A stretch of 64,000 nucleotides of DNA from positions 1-64,000 of the forward strand of contig JADNYJ010000007.1 of NCBI GenBank assembly GCA_015501075.1, in the 5' to 3' direction. The notes below the pieces were generated by a model. It was not told the origin of the DNA and searched no databases. It was given only the letters and a program-made list of their open reading frames with translations. Shown piece after piece: positions 45,552-56,442 of the stretch (positions are counted from its first letter, which is position 1; every line of letters starts with the position of its first letter). The position numbers and the translations under genes were made by a program. The stretch comes from Gymnopilus junonius. Its lineage: Eukaryota > Basidiomycota > Agaricomycetes > Agaricales > Galerinaceae.

Positions 45552-46508
45552 TATGGCGGTGAAACTGTACATTAATTAATCGCAATATATTCCCGGCGCA
45601 ACCGCAACTTTTAGACCAATTTCCCTGTAAATTAAGCTATATTGACCCTATTCCATGAATTATGCTCGAGCACAGATATTTTGCGCTCAAGCTCAATTTT
45701 TGAGGTGAAAGCGCAATCCTGAGCTAAGCTACTTTTAAGGAGCGACCTCGGAATCCAGTTCAGCAAGTTTAATTGTATAGCGCAACATCCGATCATGCAG
45801 CTACTTTTAATTGAGGAGCTACTTTTAATTGCGCAGCTACTTTTTGAAGAGCTATCTTACAATTGCCTTCGGAGCGCATTTCCCAAGGGCAGCGGAGCAC
45901 ATTCTCACCCGGTCCAGGATAACCGAGTTAGCCGGTATGCCGGATAGCCGGCCTTCCAAATTGGGAAGCTGCTGGTCATTCACCTTCAAAGATCATCGAT
46001 TTAAACATAGAGGGGTCTTTTACTAAGCTCCAAAACTATGATAATTAAATTCTATACATCAATAGCTTTCGAATGAGACCAATATCTCGATCGTCGGTGC
46101 TCTGGTTGCTGAGTAATCGCGTCTCTCGTATATGAGCAGAGGCTTGCAGATCCTGTGATCGCAGTCACATGCCGCATAACATTGGCTTGACATCTACTTC
46201 AGTCTTCAATGTAAATCGATTCTATTCAAGGTTTCTATCTACGGGTACTAATGTAACTACTGACTATCTAATTAGCTATTGACCGTCTGGTCTGTGTGAC
46301 TGTGTCTATCGGATGCCGCTTCATTGGTCCTTGATAACAAGGGCCACAAAGACACATATAAATAAATGCCATATAAAGTATGGAGGAGGAGGGTTCGAGA
46401 TTATGATGCGAATTGCAAATGACTGGACTCGATCGGGATGCAGGAAGGGGAGGGGTAAATAAAACTACGAAGTGAAATAAGATAATAGACTAAATTAGTC
46501 TAGTCAAG
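45552..46508 (+). repeat. inverted repeat, left arm (957 bp)
   Basis: This arm is the reverse complement of 47145-48101 with three differences in 957 positions. All three are CG in this arm against TG/CA in the other. It contains a 65-codon open frame at 45829-46026 and a TATA-like ATATAAATAAATG near 46360, but no recognised protein. It does not start TG or end CA, so it is not an obvious LTR. Confidence 0.9.
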
Positions 46509-47144
46509 CTTGGATTACGATCTTGATTAAAGGGGATTAAAGGGGGAAAGTTCCGATGCGATGAGAGATAGTAAAATGAGTGATAGTAAAATGATTCAAA
46601 GAGGAGGAATGCCCAATAACATGGGGTGAAACGAAGAGACCCATAAGAGGATGATTATGCTACATGTTGTTGAATGGTTAAATAAGGAAGATGCAGAGAG
46701 GTCCAATGCGATGCGATGATATGTGGAGAGGAAGGAGAATGTGACGTTGTCCAGAGCATGAGGAGAAACATGAAGGTCATAAGATGAGTTATTAAAATAA
46801 AAACGGGAGGGTAGAAAGAAAAACGAAATGACTAGCAAGCAAAGTGACGAGAATGCGAATGGTGGTTTCATGGAAGCGGAGAAGTGGAAGTAAAAGAATT
46901 ACTGACAAGTGACGAAAGCTAAGGATCAAGTTGGGACGGTCCAAGTCTTAGAACTTCCATGGATCGCACTTGAGCTCTGGAGCTTTTGCAAAGCCTCGTT
47001 TCGGAGATGACATGACTTCAGGAGATTGATGATGATCAATATGATCAAAGCGAATGGGAGTGACCGGGAGTACAGATGATCCTGCAGCAATGGGGGTCAT
47101 AGCTTGACGCCGTCGACGATCAGCAGAGAAAGGTGACACATAAC
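46509..47144. other. spacer between the inverted repeat arms
   Basis: The 636-bp spacer is unique in the window. The only frame with protein-like composition is on the minus strand at 46948-47139 (it starts MSPFSADRRRRQAMTPIAAG and includes FAKAPELKCDPWKF). A second minus-strand frame (46596-46871) is hydrophobic. Neither is recognised. Confidence 0.5.
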
Positions 47145-48101
47145 CTTGACTAGACTAATTTAGTCTATTATCTTATTTCACTTCGTAGTTTTATTTACCC
47201 CTCCCCTTCCTGCATCCCGATCGAGTCCAGTCATTTGCAATTCGCATCATAATCTCGAACCCTCCTCCTCCATACTTTATATGGCATTTATTTATATGTG
47301 TCTTTGTGGCCCTTGTTATCAAGGACCAATGAAGCGGCATCCGATAGACACAGTCACACAGACCAGACGGTCAATAGCTAATTAGATAGTCAGTAGTTAC
47401 ATTAGTACCCGTAGATAGAAACCTTGAATAGAATCGATTTACATTGAAGACTGAAGTAGATGTCAAGCCAATGTTATGCGGCATGTGACTGCGATCACAG
47501 GATCTGCAAGCCTCTGCTCATATACGAGAGACGCGATTACTCAGCAACCAGAGCACCGACGATCGAGATATTGGTCTCATTCGAAAGCTATTGATGTATA
47601 GAATTTAATTATCATAGTTTTGGAGCTTAGTAAAAGACCCCTCTATGTTTAAATCGATGATCTTTGAAGGTGAATGACCAGCAGCTTCCCAATTTGGAAG
47701 GCCGGCTATCCGGCATACCGGCTAACTCGGTTATCCTGGACCGGGTGAGAATGTGCTCCGCTGCCCTTGGGAAATGTGCTCCGAAGGCAATTGTAAGATA
47801 GCTCTTCAAAAAGTAGCTGCGCAATTAAAAGTAGCTCCTCAATTAAAAGTAGCTGCATGATCGGATGTTGCGCTATACAATTAAACTTGCTGAACTGGAT
47901 TCCGAGGTCGCTCCTTAAAAGTAGCTTAGCTCAGGATTGCGCTTTCACCTCAAAAATTGAGCTTGAGCGCAAAATATCTGTGCTCGAGCATAATTCATGG
48001 AATAGGGTCAATATAGCTTAATTTACAGGGAAATTGGTCTAAAAGTTGCGGTTGCACCGGGAATATATTGCGATTAATTAATGTACAGTTTCACCACCAT
48101 A
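47145..48101 (-). repeat. inverted repeat, right arm (957 bp)
   Basis: It is the mirror copy of 45552-46508 and of exactly equal length. The three mismatches are consistent with C-to-T change at CpG in this arm. The inner edge carries the near-palindrome GACTAGACTAATTTAGTC. No target duplication is seen outside the arms. Confidence 0.9.
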
Positions 48102-49750
48102 CCAACGCGACTGGCGTGACCGCAGCTATAAACTGAGTACGCCCCATGAACATGATGGTCAGACGAACTCGTAGCCTAACGTATTTCAGACCTATGAGAC
48201 GATCTTTATATATTTGCCAGAGTTAACGAACGTGGGCTGTTCGGTAAAGTCAGAAGCAATGAACTGCATGGCAAGACCGGGAATTGAGCGGGAAGGCGAA
48301 GTTATAAATAGCTCCTAACTTTCGAAAGCGCTCAAAATTTGCACTCGCGCAGCACGATCTGTCGACTGACTTGCTGGGCAGGTTAAGCAAGGGGAAATAA
48401 ATTCTCATGTTCATCGGATGCCCCACTCAGGAGCGTGAGTATTATAGGGATCTGGACCTGGATAGACCGTTGTATGATAGTTTATCGTCCTCGGAAGCCC
48501 ATGCGAGTAAAAGCAATAGACCAGTTGATTCGTTGAACTTGAAATCCTTGTTGTTTGGTGCTGCTTGGCTTTGCTGGCCTCAATCAGTCAATGACATCAC
48601 ACTTACCACGGTTCGATCGATCACTGGGGTTGACAGCTGCTGTATTTCATCTACCCGAATGAGAGAATGCACGCATACAGTACACTCATAACGCCCATGG
48701 AAACGGCCATTTTATGAAGCATTATGACACTACAGTTTGACTGATCGGGGGCCCTTTTTGAACTGCCAAAAAATGATTTGTTTATAAAAAATATCCATAA
48801 ACTTATCCACGAGATTGTGTATTTTGAGAACGGAAATATGTCCTTTACTACTCTGCAATCCTTATAAGTCACTATCAAGCCGTTTGCAAGCACTTAATTA
48901 CTTTATTATTGTACTTCCACTTGCATTTTATTCAACGTAATTGCACACATGATACTATGGTAATTGCATGCCTTATACTGCGATGGCTAAATATGTAATG
49001 TAACGACTACGAGGCAAGGGAGGATCAGCGGAGTGGAGCCGCAAAGTTTTCGCTCTCACGATTGCTTAAAATTTCTGGTTTTCCAACAACGAACCTAGTA
49101 CGAAGCTTACGATATGAAATTCCGGCATTGTTGGCCAATTGGGTTACTTACGGACAAGAATCTGAAGGCCCGGCACACAGGCTCGCAAGAAGAGTCTTAT
49201 AATTTGTAGATGATGTCGCAGACAAATATATATAGAAGTTGAGGGGAAGAGATGGTTACTACCAGCCTTGGCGATGGATAGTTGATTTGGTCGGGTGTCC
49301 ATGCGATCATGCCAGCAGTAAAGTCCTTTTTCCAAAAATTTCAAATGTCTACTAACGCCGCCGATAAATGAAATTCGGCAAATATTATGGCAAGGTATTT
49401 TCGCATAGCATAGATGAATCCGGATGGCTGTCACGCAAGAGGTCGCATGTCGCATATGTGGATGCCTTGGGATGTTGTCAATGCCCAAATTGGAGAGAAT
49501 ATTGACTGGGGGACTGGGGGCATAAAACCACGGCTAGTGCAACAAACAAAAGAAAACGACTTGTGTACGGACAATCACTGATGCCTTGGGTTTGAGAATT
49601 GAGCATCAACTAACCCCTTCCGTAAAATCACAAAGCATAGGTATGCCTGACAGGTAGTTCAGAAGGAGTTCCGACGTGGTCGTACGCTTTTGTCGGGAGT
49701 GTTGAGTGCACAACGCCTGCCATATTCATGGACAAAAAGTAACTGGTGAG
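48102..49750. other. intergenic region, no confident gene
   Basis: Minus-strand reading just outside the right arm shows a TATA-like ATTTATAAC (near 48312) and, downstream of it, a short frame MFMGRTQFIAAVTPVALVW (48151-48095) that resembles a signal peptide and runs into the repeat. A plus-strand frame at 48407-48691 has no recognised motif. The remainder shows nothing convincing. Confidence 0.4.
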
Positions 49751-49891
49751 AAACAAGACTGAGGCGTGAATAAGCTGAGTTTTACGTGGAGAGACAGACG
49801 GCAAAGCCTGGAAGATCCTTACCGACTAACAGAGAGAAGGGAAGAATATAACGACCTGCCACATAGAGAGATTCTTCTGCCTGTTTTCAGG

Positions 49892-50157
49892 TTACGTTTG
49901 ACTCGGATTATCGGAAGGAGCTGGTGCAGAGTCTCCCTCTTTCCTTGCTTCATCGTTTGCTGATGACTGAGGACGTTGACCAGATGCTTTCTGTCGCGAA
50001 ATGGTGGCCTGCTCAGCCGGTTGGCTACGGGCTTTCTCCTCAGCAATTCTCCGTGATTCGGTCCAAAGGGAGAGCGTATAATTGTACAAGGCGCGCGCGT
50101 AGAGCGTAAGGGGTCGGCGTTATTATCGGTGGATGGGCTGTTTGACGAGTTGGACAT
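49892..50157 (-). CDS. small conserved-looking protein of unknown function
   Basis: The frame starts MSNSSNSPSTDNNADPLRST (50157). It continues in another frame as LYNYTLSLWTESRRIAEEKA and ends in a Gln/Ser-rich tail at 49892, about 87 residues in all. The two frames join if one CG unit is removed from the GCGCGCGCG run at 50091-50100. The helical, charged middle suggests a small soluble or membrane-peripheral protein. I have no family name for it. The run-length change may be a sequencing error. Confidence 0.5.
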
Positions 50158-50840
50158 TTCTCGAACGCAAAAGGATAGACAGCGTGAAAGGAGTTTAGTG
50201 AAAGAGAAATACCGGCTGCTGTCGTGTATATCAGCCGTGTTGGAGGGAAAAGTGTGAGTGGATAAAGGCGGGAAGTGGAGGTTAAATTTTCTTTGTTAAC
50301 CAAGGATTATATAGGCGTTGACACCCGGATCACGCTCTAAGTATTAATTGCTTAATGCAATTTCCGTCAATTTGTCAGAGACAAACATTCTACGCAACAT
50401 CCTAAAGAATTCGATGCAAGAACTGCGGTGAGAAATCCTGATGCTGGCACGTTGTCAAGATCGAACACTTCCTTGCAGGGTCCACAATTAGGATTCATGG
50501 GAAGATCAACATTGTGCACAACGAATCCGAGGGTCAAAGGTTCCAGTAAACATCCTAATCTAGGTCGAAAATGTTTTTGTTTTTGCCAAAAAGATTGCGT
50601 AGGCCATGACGTCATCGGTACCAGTCTTGGCATTGCCAGGCATTGCCCTGATTTCGTCACAGGTTGGCAGCGACCCAGAGCAATCTGGATTCCATTTAGG
50701 ATTTCAATTTTATCGTGACGTCGTCGTCATTAGTTTTACAGTCAACGAAGAGGTATGTATAATCTAATATAGCCCTGCACAAGAATGTCAATAATAACCA
50801 AAGATGGTCCATGTGAAAATAAGGAACAAAAATGCTGTCA
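50158..50840. other. intergenic, nothing recognised
   Basis: This is 5' flank of the small gene and 3' flank of the CSC1-like gene. Short frames on both strands (50367-50718) lack motifs or sensible splice structure. Confidence 0.4.
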
Positions 50841-53800
50841 TCATCTTGAAGGGCGGCGCGAGGACGTGGATATCCTGGGTATGACGTCTTCCTTCGCGCG
50901 TACATCTAGAGTCACTTGTAAATTGTGATACTTCTGGAGATCGACAGCTTCAGAGCGAGCTACTCCAGCCAAGTCGTTGGGCAGCCAGATAATTGGTGGG
51001 GGGGCAATTAATTCTGGGGCATACATAATTCCCGCCATATCCTCAGCATGGTCGGTAAACGGCAGAGGAGGGAGGAGTGGTGGAGCATCAGGGTGCGTGC
51101 GTGCGGCTCTTTCGGTTGCCGTGAGATCGTCTAACGTTTCAGTATCTGGAGAAGCAAGTCTTTAATTGATCATCATCGATGATGAATTAACTTACGTAGG
51201 GGTACGGCGCCTTGGTAAGAGGAAGACGAGGGCATTACCGCCAGAGTGACACTCATCATCTCTAACACAGAAGCCATTGAACCTCGAGTGGGATTACCAG
51301 GCAGGCTGCTACCGTTTACTGTGTCCGTTTCCGTATTGAGATAGCGTTCAGCGCCACTGGTAAATGTTTCCAGGGAGTTTTGAGTTATAGGACTCAGGGA
51401 ATTCTGTCCCGGGAGCCTCGTTTTCAAGTTCGTATAGACTTCGACAAACAATATGACGAAGGCTCCTGTCCCTAGGAGAATTCCCCCTTCTATCCAAAAC
51501 CTCAGTGACAAAACAATCAGTCCAAGCAGAATTGGCTGGAAAGAGAGTAGCGTCCCGAAGCGACGGAGAAGCCAGATTTGCAGCAGGCCTCCCGTCTGTG
51601 AATGAGTCCGAGCATATACATATCCGACCAGGAAGCGGTGAGCTGTAGGTGGAAATTAGTTGATATCCACAAAACAACATAACAGCGTCATACCGATCAA
51701 AGTTAGGAGGAGCAGTATTACGACAGCAGGAGCGATCAACGGAAAAATTAACGCAAACGTAGATGCAAAAACGATAGCAAGAACGCAAGCGCCGATGGCA
51801 AACGAAGGGTCGTACGTCCTCGGGTAAACAGCTAGAAATCATCAATCAATTTAAAAAAAAAGTGTTATGCCACAGATGTGTACATGCCTCGAAAACGTTG
51901 TCGTGGAGTCACCGCTTGCTTCTCAGCGCGGAGTACACGCCAAAGGCGGAGAGGTTGTAAAAGGAGCAGAGCAGGGAAAATAATAGCAACATTAATGATA
52001 AGGGCGAGGCAGAGAATACTCATGAAGACAGAGCCATTTGCAATAGTCTCCGTTGGAGCCGTGTGTGTATTCAGAGCCTGCATAGAAAATAGAATAGCTC
52101 CGATGGCAACTAGCCAGATCGTTCCAACGACAGTCAAGACAAAGAAAGTGATTTTGAAAACAAGAAGTTGGTTTCCAGAAATAGATATAGACCCGTGAAT
52201 AGTAGCAACTCCTATGAGAAACCTGGTCAGCACAACCTCCACAAAGATATCGAGAAGACTAACGATATATAATCCATAGACCAGCAATAATAAAAATTGT
52301 GGCGGCTACTGTAGGTGCAAGAATGGTTGCGATGCCTGCTGCAATTGTGTTGGCTCTCACAAGAGGCTGGAAGAAGGGGATATAATGGGCAACGTCTGGA
52401 GCTGGCGCCAGGAACAGTCCAACAGCTGCCGTCACTGAAAAGTTGTGTTATGGAAGTCCCTCGTAGGAGAAATTTGACTTACAGGCAACAGCCAAAATTA
52501 CCGACACGATGGTAACGACAGACCACAATACCCAAGAGTCCAATCCAGTCCTCTCATTCTGAAGTACGTCCCATCTAATATCTTCTTTTGCTCTACCCTC
52601 GATCATCTGGATGCCTGGAATAAATCTTAGACCACGACCCACCATTAACCACCCGTTGATACCCGTGCCCGACGCTATATCATTGTAGCTCTCCCGCTGA
52701 GCTTCAGCAATGTCCGCATTTATTATCTTTAGCCTCGAGCGCCATTGTGTGATCTCAGCGTAAACGTCACCCAGATCGTCGAATCCAAGTCCATCAAGAG
52801 GCCGTACGAACGGTTGGGACGGCTGAAGTCGAAGATGGGGAGGTGGGACAGAATCGGGATCGGGGGCTTCATTTCGGAGTGGAAATGTATCTCGGTGTGT
52901 AGATGGTGGCGTCTCATCTTTCCTGGGACGAGGTCGACGCAAGAAGGAAGACGGCCCCGCTTGATCAGGAGGTATGCCATTGAAATCAGAGCTGTACTCT
53001 TCGGGCCATTTGCTGAGAGGTCAACCCATTCCTCGTCTTGCTCTGGGATAGATTGCACAACGCCATGTTCATCACGTGCATGTCATCGTATGAAGTAAGC
53101 CCATAATTCGGTCCAAACAATCTTGGGTCGGGAATGGGTGGTAACCAACTTTCATGTCCTTCAGCTGGTCCCAATTCGCCTGACTTCTCGACGGCAACAT
53201 GACTACCAAGAGGCAGCCCCCGTACGCAGCAGAGTTGCGATTCACTTCCATGAACCTGCTACCAATGACCCGGGAATTAATTGAATCCGCTAGGCTCTGA
53301 TGTTTACCAGCATTGGAGTCGGCGAACTTTCCTCCATTTACGCCTGAAACTCCACGGAGCTTATAGTATGACGAAGGTGCGACAAAAGAGGATGGAGCAA
53401 GAGAGGATGCGGCATATGCATGATTCATATGTCGACGTGGTCGTGACCTCCGTTTTTGGAGGGGCGAGAGGAAGCGGGCGGCTGATATATGGCCTTCTTG
53501 GGTCGGCGGGAGGAGGAGGACTGGAACAAAATCGAGAACTGACGGATCAGGAGTCGTGACACGGAATGAGCTGATGTATTTGGTTTCTGCATTTCAAGGT
53601 TTTCCAGAATTTCATCACGTTCGTCGATGAGGAGGGCCAATTTGTGCGTATCCCTACAAACTCAAGGTTATAATGGTATACTGACGCAAGAGAAAGAAAA
53701 CATTACCCAATTGAAAAGAGACTCTGATGTCAATCTCTGCATTACTTAGATCATCTCTTTGATGGAGGGGTTGCTCTTCTTCCCTTCTTCTCGTTCTCCT

Positions 53801-55203
53801 CTCTCCGTTCCGTGGACGAACACCTCCATTTCTTTTACCGGCATCGCCCAAGGACGAACTGAGCCCGATCTTTACAAGGTATCTTTAAACTGCTTTTCTC
53901 CCATGTTGTAAACCAGGAGCCTTCCGAGCACTAAGCCATCCCAAGTCCTTGCCTTCACATTTCACTTCTAACCATCTGCGTCGGTAATCGACTACCTTAT
54001 TGAATTCCTTGATTATCTTGATTAAGGCGGGTAGAAGCCCAACCAGAATTGTTAATACAGTCAAGACAATTACTCGAATGTGAACATTGGATGGGTCTGG
54101 GCCAGAAAGGGTTTCTCTGGCGTTGCCAGCCTAGAGGTGCTAGCGATTGTGGCATTGCCGCTTTGAATTGTCCTGAGAAGGCGAATCAAGCTGAGGTCTG
54201 AGAGAGTGGAGTAGCCACCGCCAAAAACAGCAGGAGACGGCTGATTGGCGTTGCAAGGAGTATTAACAAGATAGAGAGGAAGGGCACCAGCTAGTGCAAG
54301 AACAGACCAACCCAAAGCAATGAGCAAGGCAACCCATAAAGAACGTTGACTGAGCTCTTCATCCGAGGGAAATAACTTGGCATCCTGGACTGCCGAGCGA
54401 CCTGCATTTGAGACGTCTGTAGGCACTGCGGGAATGAGAGGTACTTTCGGGAAAAGGAAGGCAAGGAAAGATGAGCCGAGTGGTTTTGCCGGAGACTTTA
54501 ACAGGTTCAGAACTACTAGAAAATATGAATAACGTCGAGGGACGCACTCTTGTTGCACAAACCACTCTCGCAACGCGTAAACTTGTCGGAAACGAGGACG
54601 CAAAATGGCAAATAAGAGCTGGTTCGTTGGGAGTAAGTAAATTGAATGACACGCATGAATCTTGACTGATCACGCTCACCCAAAGTATTAAACCAATTGT
54701 ACTCGGGACAATCACTACAGATAATATCCCAGTGGCTGCAGAATCAAAGCCTGTCCCTGGGCACACTACCCCAGCCCTAGACCGAAATGCGGACGCTGTG
54801 CTGAACTCGGCAGATGTGGTTGAAAACATGGATGACGTTGTTGAAAGGATTGAGATTCTTGAGTTATGACTGATTGTGAAAAAGACGTAAAGGTCGTGGC
54901 GGCTTTCGTAACAGTAGTTACTGGAAACGAGGTCGTAAAAGCGGAACCACTGGAGACACCCAATGGTGAAGCTGAGGTATGCGTTGGGGTCTGCACTGAA
55001 GGGGAGGGAGAGGGTAAATTTGTCGAAGAGATGGTGGTTGAAGGTGTCGCAGAGGGTATCACATTAGAGGAAGCCATCGAACCAGTGGAAGTAGATGGGC
55101 TTGAGCCAGAAGCTAATGAAGACGTGCTCCAGTCCGTATTGAGATCGTTGCGGGGTCGTAACAAGTATATTCGTTCATGAGTACAAGAATCCGTAGAAAA
55201 CAT
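50841..55203 (-). CDS. CSC1/OSCA-type calcium-permeable stress-gated channel
   Basis: The gene runs leftward. An extracellular Ser/Thr-rich start lies at 55150-54830. TM1 (GFDSAATGILSVVIVPSTIG, near 54740) is followed by LLFAILRPRFRQVYALREWF, diagnostic of the RSN1/CSC1 N-terminal region. Two more membrane spans are near 54310 and 54040, then WLSARKAPGFTTW and the cytosolic domain (YYKLRGVSGVNGGKF, INSRVIGSRFMEVNRNSAAYG, WLPPIPDPRLFGPNYG; 53.4-53.1 kb). The multi-TM pore region is at 52.5-51.4 (for example WLVAIGAILFSMQAL). A cytosolic tail ends RISTSSRRPSR at 50841. Family members are osmosensitive cation channels of the plasma or internal membranes. Several short introns are evident. Frame changes not explained by introns, such as the A5 run at 54879-54883, suggest sequence errors. 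The exact start is uncertain. Confidence 0.8.
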
Positions 55204-55621
55204 CGTAAACCTGGTGGTCCAGGGGGGTATATGGAGAGGGTAACAAGTAAAGTTGGGAGGTCAACTTTTCGAACCACTAATAATCCAAAAAAGGCCAATT
55301 GTCCTGCTTTGATTGCTATACAACGCGACTCTTCGAGCGTCGACTAGCACTTCTGAGGGGACGGGAGAGGTTGCTTTCCAAGTGGAGGGCAAATGGATGT
55401 GTGGGGTGTATACACATCTCGCCCCTCACCGCCAATATGTCAACATGCGAGTGAAAAAACACGTTGTCTCCCAGGGAACTCTGCAGTATTTTTGTACACG
55501 AGTGCTTAGTTCTATTGTAATTCTACGCTTTTCGTCCACAAAGGGTTGCCATAGATATTATAAGGCGTGATTTCTATTCATAAAGGTCGTTAAAAAGCTA
55601 GGCCTCCCTTGCGCTACTTTA
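55204..55621. promoter_or_regulatory. 5' flank of the CSC1-like gene
   Basis: This is the upstream region of the leftward CSC1-like gene, bounded on the right by the TA-flanked MITE. No TATA box or repeated operator-like motif stands out. Confidence 0.3.
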
Positions 55622-56380
55622 CAGCCGTTTCGGAAATTCTTGTCCGCGTGACTTTTGTTCGTTTCAAAGAAAGGAAATCACAGAAATCACAGAAATTCAA
55701 AAAATTCATTGTTCGACTCTCTACGCTCCTTTCTGCCTCTAACAACGCAAGCTACACCCATTTAACCACCCATACATCATGTCAGATAAGAACAGCAACC
55801 TTCCTTGGGAGTTTCTGGGATCGGAAAGTGAAGATAGCTGCCTCCACAGCAGGGCCCATTCAGTGCCAGCACATAAGGCCCAGCATAAGGACTAACATGG
55901 CTTTTATGGGTCATGGAGGACTTGAGGACATGGGGCAACATCCTACGGACTTCGAAGACAGTAACAGAGATGTCAAAGGTGAGTTTCTGAACAGACTCTA
56001 CTACCCGGTCAAGACAGGCCAAGATAGCAGTAGAGTACAAGCTCTCCCTGATCTGCTGTATCCTCAGCATCGAGATTACGAGGTCAGCCTGGAAGGGAGA
56101 GAAGGAGGTTGACGCCGGAGTGATGTTCAAAGTTCAAGTTGTGGCAGGGGGATGCCTTCAGTTGAGATGCCACAATTTTATCCGTTTTTGCCCTCTTCAA
56201 GCAGCTGGGAGGGTGTATTGTTTCCGGGGGGGTTTATATGTCTGTATACTATCATAAAATAAGGCTTGTTCGAAGTCTCAAGAGCTGGAAATGCATTTTC
56301 TTGAATTTCTGTGATTTTTTGAATTTCTTTTTTTAAAAACAAAACAGAAGTCACGCGGACAAGAATTTCCGAAACGGCTG
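55622..56380. mobile_element. TA-flanked TIR element (mariner-type MITE)
   Basis: The ends CAGCCGTTTCGGAAATTC and beyond are repeated inverted (…GAATTTCCGAAACGGCTG), with more than 30 bp of near identity extending through CTTGTCCGCGTGACTT. TA dinucleotides at 55620-55621 and 56381-56382 flank the ends, the hallmark of Tc1/mariner insertion. The 759-bp interior has a minus-strand frame (55777-56130) without recognised transposase motifs. It lies about 60 bp upstream of the SLY1 start and so forms part of its promoter region. Confidence 0.75.
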
Positions 56381-56442
56381 TACGACACGTGACAGAAATA
56401 CGGTACGCTTTCGGCGAGTCGCTCTTGAACTTGACCCTCGCG

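Noticed and set aside
45829..46026. 65-codon ORF present in both repeat arms as a gene
   Set aside because: It is short, has no recognised motif, and occurs only because the arms are duplicated.
45552..48101. Arms of the inverted repeat as LTRs of a retrotransposon
   Set aside because: The arms are inverted rather than direct, lack TG...CA ends and target duplications, and the spacer has no gag or pol motifs.
49144..49488. 114-residue minus-strand ORF
   Set aside because: It has no motif, intron structure or family resemblance; the composition looks random.
54866..55180. Plus-strand acidic ORF
   Set aside because: It is the antisense shadow of the Ser/Thr-rich N-terminus of the CSC1-like gene.
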